Assembly (NCBI RefSeq): GCF_031877795.1
Contig: NC_133971.1
Coordinates: 8,099,973-8,163,972, forward strand
Direction: 5' to 3'
Source: Strix aluco
Lineage: Eukaryota > Chordata > Aves > Strigiformes > Strigidae
DNA: 64,000 bases
Part shown: positions 24,430 to 35,643 of the stretch, piece by piece
Position numbering within the stretch: the first letter of the stretch is position 1
How the letters are laid out: every line of letters begins with the position of its first letter
Made by a program: the position numbers and the translations under genes
Notes under the pieces: generated by a model
Seen by the model: the letters and a program-made list of their open reading frames with translations, nothing else
What the model was told of the DNA's origin: nothing
The model's database searches: none

Positions 24430-25140
24430 GACATCTGCCCCCGCATCACTCACGCCTCCGCACACACCTCTGGGGCTACCACAACCCCACTTCCCACTCC
24501 CTCTCCTCACCAGTGTCTTCTGCTCACCGTCAGTGTTTCATGCCAGTCACCAAGGCCTTGTCTGTGTCTTCAGCCCCCTCAGATGCCCCTGTACTGCTCC
24601 AGTCCAGCTTCCTACCAAAATAAACAACTCAGCCCTAATTACTTTTTTCCCCATTGGTCCCAACTTGGCTGCATCTGGTCCCAGGTTTGGTACTTTGGAC
24701 AGCATTATTTAGGCAGTGTCATACTGCAATGATGTTCCATGGTTGCGCTGGTGCTCTTCTCCTTGCGCGACTCCACTTCCCAGCGTGTCTGTAGCGCTCC
24801 CCTCCACTTTCTGTGTGCATTTTGGCCATTTCTCGGGCAACTCCCCTTCACCAATTGTGAAATCCAGCCATTCCTCACAGCGCTCTCTGAAACTTGTACT
24901 GGCTTCCTGCACTGCACATGCCGTGTGCAGCAATTTCTGATGTTCAGCAAGGGACCAGTCTGCAACCTAGTTCTTTGCCTGCAGCCATAAATCCGTTAAC
25001 TCAGACCTCATGGTTTGACTTTAAATGAGTGGTTCTATCCTTAACACTCTGGTGAAGGAAAGCCCATTCTACTTCCATGGGTAGCAGAGAAAAGTGAGAG
25101 TAAAAATTAGGCATGAATTTCAGATTCTGAGGGTTCATTT
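24430..25140. other. spacer between the two Topors-like sequences
   Basis: No recognised gene. A minus-strand frame at 24709-24965 is open but shows no known motif. CT-rich DNA at 24470-24610 and a plus-strand AATAAA near 24619 are present without an associated coding region. Confidence 0.5.
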
Positions 25141-25148
25141 ATGAGTGA

Positions 25149-25154
25149 TTTATT
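25149..25154 (-). terminator. poly(A) signal downstream of the chimeric Topors-like sequence
   Basis: AATAAA on the minus strand about 100 bases after the stop of the second Topors-like frame. It mirrors the arrangement of the intact copy. Confidence 0.55.
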
Positions 25155-25251
25155 ATGACAGGGAGAAGGATGTAGGAGCTGCAATGCACATCTTCACAGG
25201 AAGAACACCCCATATCATCCCTGGATGTGTGGCAGTCTCGCAGTTGCTGCA

Positions 25252-26040
25252 TCAAGACGCTGGGACATGGCAGGCTGTGGCTGAGGATTTGTTGCCCCTC
25301 GAGCCGTGCACCACCAGAGAGGTGCTGGAGCTGGGGCTGGTGGAGCTGGAGCCAGCCGCAGAGCTGTCGGCATCCCCCAGCACAACACGGGAGCGCAGCA
25401 GCCCCTGGGCCTCCTGGCTGCAACAGTCCACAATGATCTTGATGATGCCGTGCACCAGAAGTGCTGCACATTCCCCAAGGCCAGGCTGCAGCACCTGAAC
25501 CACGGCCTCTGCAACCGGGCCACTGACGCACAGGGTGTGCAAGATGTCAGCCTCTGTATGACGTGCCTGCCACCACCGGGGCCGACATGTTGCCTGCAGC
25601 TCCAGGCGCAGCCAGGGCCGCAAGGGATGGAGGAGATAATCTTCTGTTTGGAAAAGTTCTGCTGCCCAGACCTCAGGCAGGATGCCACTCACTGCCTCTG
25701 CCTCTGGCCCTGCAGTGCCCTGCTCATCTGGGGACAGTGTCCCCTGTGGAGAAGGTTCAGGGGATGCCATGGGGTGATGGGGGCTGTTTTTGGCCGGGTG
25801 ACTGGGAGCTGTGCCTGCCTGGCCTCTGGCGTCTTGCAACTCTTCAGGGTGCATGGTGAAACACTCTATATAGTCATTTTCTCCTCGCACGGGAAACTGG
25901 ACAATCTCTACTGGTCCTCTGCAGACTGGGCACTCTCCCTTCAGATCTAACCCTCACAGGATGCAGCCCAGGCAGAACTGCTGGCAACATGGCATCACAT
26001 AAGCGACATCACGTGGGGCATCACGACAGATGGGGCACAA
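25252..26040 (-). pseudogene. Topors-like sequence fused to FOXJ1 exon 2
   Basis: A second copy of the Topors-like coding region, clearly paralogous to 22792-23913 (shared blocks such as GTLSPDEQ, PEAEAV, ILPEVWA, VLQPGLGE, VHGIIKIIVD). The RING begins at ~26035 as [13 protein letters not shown]. The zinc-ligand His of PCRHQFC is replaced (PCCQQFC), and the codon after CIL is TGA (25956-25954) where the intact copy has CGA (Arg), a CpG-type transition. After this stop the frame stays open to 25252. It lacks the long Ser tract and basic tail of the intact copy, ending earlier in a different short tail. Unlike the intact copy it has no start codon region; FOXJ1 sequence precedes it in the same frame. 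Confidence 0.8.
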
Positions 26041-26382
26041 GCCATTGGCTTGAGTGAGGGCTGCTTGCGCTTGTGCCCTGCTGGTGACTTGTTCAAACTC
26101 TTCCAGCAGCTGCTGCGACTCCACGTTGACGTTGAGGATGTTCCTGGAAGTGGAAGCCGAAGCAGCTGGGCTGGTGACACACTCTGCTTCTTGCTGGGCT
26201 CTTTTGGTGAAGGTCGGGTGGATCTCCACTGAGGTCATTCTCTGCTTTTTGGAGGCACCATTCTTGAGCCGGTTGGTGTACGGGGGGTCAAGCTTCCAAA
26301 ACCCACCTTTCCCTGGCTTGCTCTTCTCCCAAGGCACCTTGGGGAAGCACTTGTTCAAGGAGAGGTTGTTCCGGATGGAATT
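26023..26382 (-). pseudogene. FOXJ1: FOXJ1-like exon 2, 5' part (second half of forkhead domain), truncated by fusion
   Basis: Acceptor TTTTGGGTCCAG precedes [13 protein letters not shown] at 26382, the recognition helix of a forkhead domain, followed by the wing region [11 protein letters not shown]. Beyond it are FOXJ1-specific segments: [27 protein letters not shown], and (in a shifted frame at 26075-26040) [18 protein letters not shown]1 is the master transcription factor for motile cilia. The recognition-helix His of RHNLS, a base-contacting residue in forkhead proteins, is Asn here. At ATGGCT (26042-26037) FOXJ1 similarity stops and RING sequence begins. Combined with exon 1 defects this is a pseudogene, although this exon itself is open. 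Confidence 0.85.
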
Positions 26383-28279
26383 CTGGACCCAAAAGAGAAA
26401 AAAACCAAGGCTGAATGCTTGTCTGCTGCTGCAACAACTACCTGTGTGGAGAGGCTGTTGGAAAAGCCCATTTTCAGCAAGGATCTCTGGGAAAAAGAAA
26501 GCAGAAACATCAACATCAAGCTATCCCGGGCTATACGCCCAGCAGAAACGCCCCTGTCCCGAGTCACTGGCAGAGTTTTCTTGCCTCTTGTCTAATCCAG
26601 CCAGAGGTGGCAGGAGCCAAAGGGGTCAAGCTAGGACTTGCCAAGCAAGAGGAAATTTTGGGCAATGGTCCTTGCCTGTAACTTGTGCCCATGGCGCCTT
26701 GGATCATGCTGAGCACTGGCAGGACCCAGCCAAACTTGCTCCAGGCATGGAGCTAAGCTGGAGGAGGGCAGGTCCTCCTTCGTGGCTAAGGAAGAAGAGG
26801 AGGGTCTTTACACTGCTGTGGCCATGATCCCATTACAAGTGGCAACACATGGCAGCACCACGGGAGATGGCATCAGCAGCAGGAACACAGATAACCCTGC
26901 AAACAGTCCAGGCTGTGGTAACCCCCGATTTACAGTTTAACAAAGTTTTACAAGGGCCAGAGACTTGCAAGCTGAATTCTCTGCTCCCCATCTCCCCTCC
27001 CCATGCCAAACCTCATCCAGCCCTGGCTGTCCTCCATTATGACCCAGTCAGAGAACATATTTAACGTTCCTGCCTGCAAGAATCCTGTGACCCCCCTGCA
27101 TCTCTGCAGAGAGGGATTGAAAACCTTCTTTCTTTTTTGAATACAGCCCTTTAATTAAACACATGGTGATTCTCCAGCCGGGAGTTAGCAGGAGAAAGTC
27201 AACACGCTGGCACACAGCTCCTCCTCCCTCCTCGCTCCCCTAAGTCCCCCCAGCACAGGGGAGGCTGGGGGACCCAGGTGGCCCTGGAGAGGAACCGCAG
27301 GGTTCCCTTCCCTGTGATGGGCTTTGAGAGGCACCAGAGACCCAGCTGCCTGGGCAGAAGGTGGGCAACACCTGGGCAGGGGGTTGCAGTGTTTTTGCCC
27401 AGCCCTGCCTGGGTGAGCCCCGGCCGCCGGGATCAGCGGCACACTGCAGATTTGGGCTGGGAATAGCCTGAGCGGAGGGATGAGCCACCCAGGTCCCTCC
27501 TGCCCTGCCACATCCTAGAGAGTGTCACGTGCCAGAGGTCCCCTTGCATGATGGAGGAGGGCAGAAAGCCAAGGTGGCTGGGAAAAGCCCCCAAAGTGGT
27601 GAGCCAGGGGGGTTGTCCCCTACCCCCTGGGGACACACTCGTGCTAGCTGGGGACAGCAGCCCTTAGGGACTTCTCTCGGGCTCCCCTCTGAGGCCTCCC
27701 CAGCTCACCACAGTGATGGAGCCTTCTTTGACTATCCAAGGCGACAGACCTGCCCTCTGTCCTTCTTCAAAAGCAGCAGCACTTCTGCTCTGAACCTGCC
27801 CAGCGAGGGCTTTGTCCAACAAGTGGCATGTCTCTGGGGACCTTATCCATCCCTCTTCTACACCTGGTCCTCAGCCCCCAGAGATGCTCGACCCGGTGAT
27901 TTCATGTGTTCTCAGCCCCAAGGGACTCAGGACCCCATGAGACTTCCAGGAAGGTGGAGCTGGGGACAGAGTTGCCTTTGCCCCACAGCCAAGAGGAGCC
28001 ACAGGGATTAGCAGCCCAGTGGGTACCTCCTGCTCCCAAAATGGCCCTGGGCTCTCCCCCATCATGGCTCCTTCCCTCTGCCACCCTCGTGGCCGGGGCA
28101 TTTCTGCACAGACAAGCTCTTTCCCGTTGCAGCCCTTCCCCACCAGCTGCCAGTGCCACCCTGCTCCTAGTGGGATCCAGTATCCCCACGGGAGCTAGCC
28201 TTGCCCACTGGAGGCTGTGGAAAGCCCTCCCCAGCCCTGTGGGGAGAGAGAACAAACAAGAGGTCTCCACATCTCCTAC
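26383..28279 (-). other. intron of the FOXJ1-like gene
   Basis: Bounded by a donor CAG|GTAGGAG at 28280/28279 and an acceptor GGGTCCAG at 26383, at the position where FOXJ1 has its intron inside the forkhead domain (after ...HADPSWQ). GC-rich, with long random frames on both strands and no motifs. Confidence 0.7.
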
Positions 28280-28788
28280 CTGCCAGCTGGGATCAGCATG
28301 TCTGAAGTTAGCAGAAGTTGTCAGTAATCCACTCGTCGATGGCAGAGAGGATAATTTGGGGCTTATCGCTGGCTTCCATTGCCATGCATGTGAGGGTGGC
28401 ATAGGAGTAGGGCGGCTTGACATGTGGGTTGGTCTTGTGGTTGATATCGTCTGCGAGCTGAGGGTGCATGGCCATGGCGTAGTGTGCTGTCCGTGAGGTG
28501 GAGGAGGAGATGTGCGGGCTTTCAGGGAATGTGGGCCGTGCCCATGCACGCTGGGTCAGCAGCCAAGGACAAGCATGGGGTGGCAAAGCTGGGGATCCTG
28601 TGACTGTCAAGAGGACCCAGGCCACTGCGGCAGCAGAAGGACTTGCCCATGCTGGTGTTCTTGATTAAGAAGTCCCGCAGCCATATTCTCACAGTCAGGC
28701 TGTCTTCCAGGTCATCTAAGTCCCCCATGCCACCCGCCTGCCTTTTGTTCTTTCCTGCCCACTGGTAGCTCGGCCACCCCTCAGCCAT
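28280..28788 (-). pseudogene. FOXJ1: FOXJ1-like exon 1 (N-terminus and first half of forkhead), frameshifted
   Basis: Starts at ATG 28788 with MAEGWPSYQ and the FOXJ1 N-terminal pattern DLDDLEDSLT..WLRDF. It continues with SLAADPACMG and later NPHVKPPYSYATLTCMAMEAS, the start of the forkhead domain, then ITDNF and HADPSWQ before the splice donor at 28279. The frame changes near 28525-28570, and again by one extra base after DNFC (about 28310), where a TAA arises. Several normally constant forkhead residues differ (AIDEWI for AIYxWI). The lesions show it cannot give a normal FOXJ1 protein. Orientation and spacing with exon 2 at 26.4 kb show a gene copy with its intron, not a retrocopy. Confidence 0.85.
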
Positions 28789-31700
28789 GTCTCAGCAGCT
28801 CTTGCGTTCGCAGGATGCACAGGAAGGGGAGGGAAGGGACAGGGCAGATCCTGCAAGAAAAGCAGGGAGAGGCTGGAGGCTCCCTGAGGTGCAGCTGCTC
28901 TCTGGCATCTGGGCAGGGCTGGGCACAGCTGCTTCCGCTGCCACTGGCTCAGTTCCATCCCCAGGTTCCTGTGCTCTGGAGCTGAAACGCCTCCCTTGGG
29001 GGTGCTTTAGTGGCCCCGAACCTTGGGGAAATGCCCTCAACTCACCGTGCCCTGGTGTCACCCACACCCCACTTGGCTGGTGTTGCCCAGCAAAGCCTTC
29101 AGCCAAAGCAAAACTTAAAAGCAAACAGCAATATCACACCCCACCCCCCCCGCCCCAACCAGTCCAAATCTAGCCCTGCCACCCCACAAGGGAGGATGTT
29201 TCCCCTCCCCACCCCTAGAAGGACAAAATCTCAGCATCTGACACCTTGACCAAGTACCTTCAAGTTCCCCTTCCGCTACCGACTTCCCCCGGTTTCCTGC
29301 TCTTTCTGCCCCTTTCTTCACCCGGTCACCCCAAAACAACCCGGCCCAGAGGGGCGCGGGCCCACCCCAAGCACACCCTTGCTCAGAGCGAGCTGGCAGA
29401 TTCAGACTTCACTTAGTCCCGGGCTGGGGATGTGGCTTCTGGCTTTTCTGCTGGGTTGGAAACATGAAATCCTGGTTCTCAGGGTGAGGAGAGAGCCCAA
29501 CTGGGGGTGAGGAGCCGTGCACCAGGTGTGCCTTGGCGGCCTTGGCGGGGGTTCTGCGGCTGGAGTAATGCTGGGCACGACCACCGCGGTGGGGGGGGAG
29601 TGTGGAACCACCTGCCCCGCTCCCACCAAACGGACTTTTCTCCTTCAAATTAAAGCTCAGGACAGCGGCAGCTTTGTCCCCAGTGTCACCCCCCAACCCC
29701 CCGCAAACTCCTGTGCCCTCAATAAGGGAGATCCCAGAAATGCTCGCGGAAGTGGGCAGGGGAGGGGGGAGCAATTCAAAGAGTTAAAAGAGTTAAGAGT
29801 TAAGAGAACAGTAAATGCTCCCCCTGCCCCCCTCACAGATCTACAGCCCCTGACAGCTGGCATCGTCCGAGCAGCCCGGCTGAGCCTCCAGAAGAGCTGT
29901 CCCGCTGTCCCACTGCCCTCCCCAGCCAGCCCACCGCTCCCCGCTGCTTTCGGCCACTGCTGTCAGCCCTTACTCCATCCCAGCGACAGCCTCCAACTTC
30001 CAAAGTTCACGAGAGAGCAGGAAGCTTCTGGAAAAAAACATGTGGGGAAACAAAAAAAAGCCCCCCTCCCCCCCCCCCCACCCCCCAAAAGCCGCAAATC
30101 CCACGTGGAGGGGCTGGCAGGAGGTGGGGGGTGCTGTCCCCACTCTGGTCAGGATGCTGGGCCCTGCCGCCAAGACGCTGTGATTTCCTGGCCACTCAGC
30201 AGCTGCCGTTAAGTAGTGGCTCCAAAAGGCTTCCTGCGTTGCCATGGCGATGCTCCTTCCTGTAACCAGCTTCCGGCCCTGCCATTGGTCCTGGCGTTGC
30301 CATGGGGAGCTGGAGGGCGCCTGCCAATCTGGCTGAGACTTGGCCATCTGGGGACCGGTCCCTGGGGTGGGGGAGCCCCTGAAGGAGTTGGATGGGCAGG
30401 GCTGTGGGACCCAGTGGTGCTGCAGGGACCCCACAGCCGGGGCCCAAATCCGGCCCTGGTAAACCCAAAACCTGGGTCCAGCCCCCCGACCCTGGGGTTG
30501 GCACAGGCACAACCCCAGTCGTTTCCTCCTACCTGTGCCCCCACACCCCACTGCTGACCCTGAGCAGCCCACAACAATTAGGACAAAGCTGAGGGGGGAA
30601 GGGGACCTGGTAGACCCCCAAATTAAAAAGTGCAGTGTGCCTTTAGCTACTTCAAAAGATTACAGCCCCATGCCCCTCTAAGAAATCCCTGACCCCACCA
30701 CTGCCAGCACAAGGGCTTGAACAGAGACCAGTGCGGGATCCCCCCTCCCCAACCAAGGGGGCTGAGAGCAGCCATGAAACCCAGGGAAACCTGTTTGCTT
30801 TCACCCCACAGCACAAGACTGTCCTTTGGGGCACCACGGGGCTTCGCGGTGTCTCGAGGAGGTTTAAACTCCTTCTCCAGTGGGCACTTCTCCTGCCCAC
30901 TGCCCCAGCGGGGAAGGATATTGCAGAGCAAGGGGCAGGGGAGCAGCCAGACCCACTCTCAAGGGTGGCTACTGCCTGAAGTGGTGTGGACAAGGAAGGA
31001 TTTTCCTGCCAGGATCCCTGAGGATTTGGGCAAGACAGGCTGTGGGGGTCAAACCCTCTCCCCAGCACACAAGCAGGTGCCCCTCTGCTTGGGCCTGTCC
31101 CCAGTGGCCACAGGCCGGGAGGTGATGTGTGCTGGCACCGGCTGTGGAGGAGGGAGGAGGCAACTCCCAGGGGAGCAGAAATTTTTATTTCACTTTTCAG
31201 CAGACCGATACCCAGAAAACAACCCCAAACCTCAGTTTTCTGCCCTTCTAACAAGTCAGCTTCCTCATGAGCAGGACCTGGCCCTGAAAAAACACGCTCG
31301 AAGGCAGTGAGAGCTCGAAGGCTTTCCTACAGCAGCCTGGGGCAAAGCACTTCCTCAGAGAGGGAGCAACAAAAACCTGCTGCCTGCTGATTTATGGGAG
31401 GTGACAGCTGCCATTTGGACTGGCTTTTCATGGCAAGCTCAGGCTGGAGAGCAAGGCCTCAGTTTGTGCCTCAGTTTCCCTGCGGAACATTGCTGTGCCA
31501 CCGTGCAGGGGGGTGATAGCACCCATGTACACAAGGGCTGGGTGTACAACCTGGGCTGGGCTGGGGAGATGTCCCCTACTTCCAGGGAAGAGGGTCAGAC
31601 AGAGCCGGGCAGTGCTGGAGAGAAACAAGGAGGCAAAAGGGGGTTTTCTTCTTCATTGTTTTTTCTTTCTTTTTTTTTTTTTTTTAAATTGGTAAATAAC

Positions 31701-32997
31701 TTCCCATGAGAAAGGTTAAATTGCACACGTATCTCTGAGGTTCTTCAGCATCAGTATAGAGGCCCCAAAACAGAAAAATATAACAAGAACAAATAAAAAG
31801 CAGCACTGCCAGTACAGATACAAACATCTACACTGACCCCCAAAGCCCCCCAGAGACATGGCCCTTGATCCCCAGCCAGGGACACCGTCCCCAGCCGTGC
31901 ATGGGAGTTCAGATGATGGCACCTGGGAAAAGCAGCAGCCCCAGCCCCAGCTCTGCTGCTTGCATGAGCTGAAGGTGTTGGTCCTCAACCTGCCCCATGC
32001 TTTATGCTTTACCAGGGGCCTATGGGAGTTGCACTCCCACCTCCACAGCTCCAACCCCCTCCCCAAATTTGGGTGCAAATTACTCCAAGGGTAATTTTTT
32101 TTTTTTTTAAGGCTTGTTTATCGATTCTTCTTCTGCAACTATACTCTTGCTAAATTATAGGACCTCACATTAAAGGTCCCAAGTGCTTTCACCTCCCCAA
32201 AAGAAACTTTACAATCTTCCATTTTTTGGCAAGTCTACGACACGCCACGAAAATTACAGCTTCTACTTACTCCATTAGGTATTACTGCTCTACCTCTAAT
32301 AACCTACAGCAAAGGAGAGGCAAAGAGTCCTGTTCTTGAGGGCTTCAAGTCAAGTTTCAGCAGAGCTTGGCTCCACTGCCAAAATGTTTCTGAGCTACTT
32401 TGCAGAGACCCTGCCACGCTCTCGCTGCACACCGAGCCAAAGGGCCAAAGCTTCAGTTAGTGTCAATCCCAGCAGCTCTCCTGGCTGATGAGCTGCTCCT
32501 AGCTAGATGGGACTTCATCTCCACTGCCATCCCCAGGCCTGTCTGTGGTCTGAGCTCCTGGATGGAGCCTGAATGTGGATTTCTTTCCTCCTCAGTCCCA
32601 CCTGGGAGCGTTCATTGTGGAGTGACCCCATCGCCACCAGCTGATGGTCACGCCACAGTGTTTTCCTTATGGCTCTCCCAAAAGCACATCTTTAATCGGG
32701 GTCCTGTGTTGCCCTGGATGAGCAAAAGAAGTGGAAAACAACAGTCTCAGGCCAAAAAAGGGAGAGGGGCTATGTCAGCTGGTGAAAGACAGAGAGGGTT
32801 GATGGGTTGTCTAGACCCTTTAGCAACTGCAGTGATGATTTTGGGGACAAAAAGTATGAAAGCTGGTTCTGAGAGTGACCAGGTCCTGGATCCTTAATGA
32901 AACCTGTTGCTGCTGCTGCAGGAATCGTCCCTGGTGTGCTCTTGGTTTACAGAACAATGAACACAAGCCTTTAAACAGTGAAAATAGAAACCAACTC
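28789..32997. other. GC-rich intergenic DNA, no gene recognised
   Basis: Contains many long random frames due to GC richness but no recognised coding motif. C-runs occur at 29137-29158 and 30061-30088, and a poly-T at 31667-31686. Confidence 0.5.
30061..30088. repeat. poly-C/poly-G tract
   Basis: A run of C broken only by single T or A bases. The minus strand therefore carries at least four adjacent G runs and could form a G-quadruplex. Such tracts also often cause assembly errors. Confidence 0.8.
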
Positions 32998-33838
32998 TGT
33001 TGTGGTTTGGGCCCAGCTGACAAGTAAACACCACACAGCCACTTGTGAGTCTAGACCAGGACAGAGAGGGCTCACTCACCAGTTCTAGTCATAGTGAAAA
33101 CAGACTTGACTTGGGGAAAAAACATCAATTTAATTTGTTACTGATCAAATCAGAGTAGGGAGATGAGAAAGAAAACTGGATCTTAAAAACACCTTCCCTC
33201 CACTCCTCCCTTCTTCCCGGGCTTAACTTTACTCCCGATTTTCTGTCCCTCCTCCCCACCAGTGGCACAGAGGGGCAGGGGATGGGGGTTGTGGTCAGTT
33301 CATCGTCCGTTGTCTCTACTGCTCCTTCCTCCTCATGGGGAGGACTCCTCACACTCTCCACCTGTTCCAGCCGTGGGTCCCCCATGGGGTCACAGCCTCC
33401 TTTGGACATCCCTCTGCTCCAGCGTGGGGTCCCCCCAGGCTGCAGGTGGGCATCTGCTCCACTGGTAACCTCCCTGGGTGCAGGGGCACAGCCTGCCTCA
33501 CTGTGGGCTGCCCCACGGGCTGCAGGTGAATCTCTGCTCCAGCGCCTGGAGCATCTCCTCATCCTCCTTCTTCCCAGTCCTTGGTGGCTGCATAGGTATT
33601 TCTCTCACATCCCACTCCACTCCCTGCTGCAGGTTTTCCAGCAGTTTCTTGGGGGTTTTTCCACCCCCTTCTTAAATATGTTCTCTCAGAGGCACTACCA
33701 TCAGCGCTGATGGGCTCAGCCTTGGCCAGCAGTGGTTCCAACTTGGAGCTGGGGAAGCTTCTAGCAGCTTCTCACAGGAACCACCCCTGTAGCCCCTCCC
33801 CTGCTACCAAAACACTGCCACACCAACCCAACCCAACA
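32998..33838 (-). mobile_element. LTR, antisense (about 0.84 kb)
   Basis: On the minus strand the element begins TGTTGGGTTGGGTTGG at 33838, continues GGCAGTGTTTTGGTAGC and AGAAGCTGCTAGAAGCTTCC, and ends ...CCCAAACCACAACA at 32998. This is the layout of a common avian ERV LTR, with TG...CA ends. No internal retroviral sequence flanks it, so it is probably a solo LTR. It separates the FOXJ1 C-terminal fragment from the rest of the FOXJ1-like gene. No target duplication was recognised. Confidence 0.7.
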
Positions 33839-34556
33839 CCCAAACTGCATTTCCCCTATCCCCCCACTACTAAGAAATGCTAGTGCTAAAAATAGAGGTT
33901 TCTTTGACTATAGAATATTGAATAGATTATAGAAAAGCACCTAAAGAAGCAAACGTGATGAATTCATAAACCTTTTCCTCTTCTCTAAGCATAAGTCGGG
34001 AGAGAGGTTGAACTTCAAGAATCCAGAAGGGACTTCTATTTACTTGCTAGCTAATTATCACACTATACCTACCAACTACTCTAAACAGAAGAGAAACAGA
34101 CAAACAGTGAGGGAATTGCACTTGGTCTATCGAGTCCCAAACCACCAGGAATCTCATGTCTTGCATGGGATATAACAGGTGCTCTCCTTTAGCCCTGAAG
34201 GAACATATGTCCTGTCCATGGAAAAATAAATAAATAAATAAATATATAAATAAACACATACAATATATATTTCCCATTTCTTCCTTTAAAAGTAAAAAAA
34301 TAAGTAGTGTTATATTTCTGCTCTGGAGGAAAGTCATGTACTAGAGACTTGTGGTGTGTTCTTTAAAGATATAGCAAACAGTTCTTGTGGTGGTATTTTT
34401 TTCTCCCCTCGATGTCTCTGTAAATAATCCTACAATGAAGCTGGTAAAAGTCAATGTCTCTGTCTCTAGAAAATCTTGCCCCCTAGGAGTCCCACTAGCA
34501 TGGGGGGAGCATCCTACTAAAGTCTGTGTGGGCTTTGAAGGGTGTCTGGCCTCTTC
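33839..34556. other. AT-rich spacer; no gene
   Basis: Includes an (AAAT)n run at about 34208-34252. The open minus-strand frame here is a read-through of the FOXJ1 C-terminus past its lost stop codon. Confidence 0.6.
34208..34252. repeat. (AAAT)n microsatellite
   Basis: Repeated AAATAAATAAAT units with a short ATATAAAT interruption. Confidence 0.85.
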
Positions 34557-34965
34557 TATGAGAGATGCCAGACTGCTCCAGTCACTTCCATCTGCTGACA
34601 AAGAGGCATCACTGGGGTCAAACAACTGCTCGATGTTGACAGAGTTGGAGAGGTCATCTTCTGTCTCTTCATCCCAGGGATGGTGCAGGAGGGAAGTGGC
34701 CATCAAGGTTTCAAAGTCCAGGTTGTTCTGGTTGGATTCGGCGAGGATCTGTTCCTGCCCCTGGGGACAGTCCATGTGCTGCCTGTCTCCTGTCGAGTCC
34801 AGGTTGCCTGTTGTGGGTTGTTTGGAGGCATGAGCTCCAGATCCTCAAAAAAGGAGACTTCTTCCTTCAGGCTGATGTCTTCCCAGTCCAAGTCCCCTTT
34901 CAGTGATCACAGCTCATCCTGGCTCAGCAGGGCAGAGTTGGAAAACCGAGGCGCCTTAGCCCCAT
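34557..34965 (-). pseudogene. FOXJ1: FOXJ1-like C-terminal fragment, displaced
   Basis: From 34965 the minus strand reads AKAPRFSNSALLSQDEL, then a stop, SLKGDLDWEDI and FEDLELMPP. In another frame it reads HMDCPQGQEQ, NNLDFETLMATS, HHPWDEE, SVNIEQLFDPSDAS and DWSSLASLI, the FOXJ1 C-terminus. There is one nonsense codon after QDEL, a frameshift around 34730-34775, and the terminal stop is lost (LIEEA...). This is the part of FOXJ1 that should follow the [12 protein letters not shown] segment at 26.04 kb, but it lies 8.6 kb upstream in transcription order. The N-terminal side of this fragment has no FOXJ1 similarity. Confidence 0.8.
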
Positions 34966-35390
34966 CGGGGCTGGAGGATTGGAAGGTGCTGATGGAAGAG
35001 CTCCAACATGGCTCTCACACCCCCAGGCTCCTCTCCACCAATGTGTGGAGCAGGTGGGACAGGGCCATCCTACAAAGGGGGTCCTGGGATGTGGCTGAGG
35101 AGGACAATGGGAAGAGGGCGCCCAGGGGTGCAGGTTAAGGAGGAGCATCGGCATTGACATTGCTGAGGAGAGGGGCTCCAAAGTGGAGGACAGTGGCGGG
35201 GAACCCTTCCAAAAGCGTCAAAAAACCCATGGCAAAACCGCAAGCCGAGAAGGCAGAAGCCCAGGGAAGAGGGAGTGCCTCAAGCCGCCTCCCCCCTGAG
35301 CGGGAAGAGAGAGCTGCTAACGAGGGCAGCAGGGACTCAGCATGGGCACAGACTGGAGTGATGATGCCCACAGCCCCTCACGGATAAGTG
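34966..35390. other. unassigned DNA between FOXJ1 fragment and CR1
   Basis: No similarity to FOXJ1 exon 1/2 or to the Topors-like genes could be seen. Random frames only. The true CR1 start may lie within its last tens of bases. Confidence 0.4.
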
Positions 35391-35643
35391 CAGCCCCCAG
35401 GGAGCGCGAGTGACCAGGAGCACAGCGCAGCAGTTTGCACAGCAGTTTGTGCAGCAGTTTGTGCAGGCAATTCATGCGGGTAAGTCGTGTGGACAGGGCA
35501 TAGTCCCTCTCCTGGCTCTAGAGCTTATCTTAGCTAGTTGTCATCTCATTGTCCTCCACAAGTAGACTGAGCTATGGTCTCCATTTGGGTCAAAACCACC
35601 ACCAGAAAGAACGTGGTGACCTAGACGGAGCTGCCACACAAAC

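Noticed and set aside
25306-25950. Plus-strand frame of 214 codons
   Set aside because: Antisense shadow of the second Topors-like sequence; mirrors the shadow of the first copy.
27902-28549. Minus-strand frame of 215 codons
   Set aside because: It partly overlaps FOXJ1-like exon 1 in the wrong frame and runs on into the intron; only the last exon residues (FRHADPSWQ) are meaningful.
29517-30212. Plus-strand frame of 231 codons
   Set aside because: GC-rich random frame ending in Pro runs from the C-tract; no motif.
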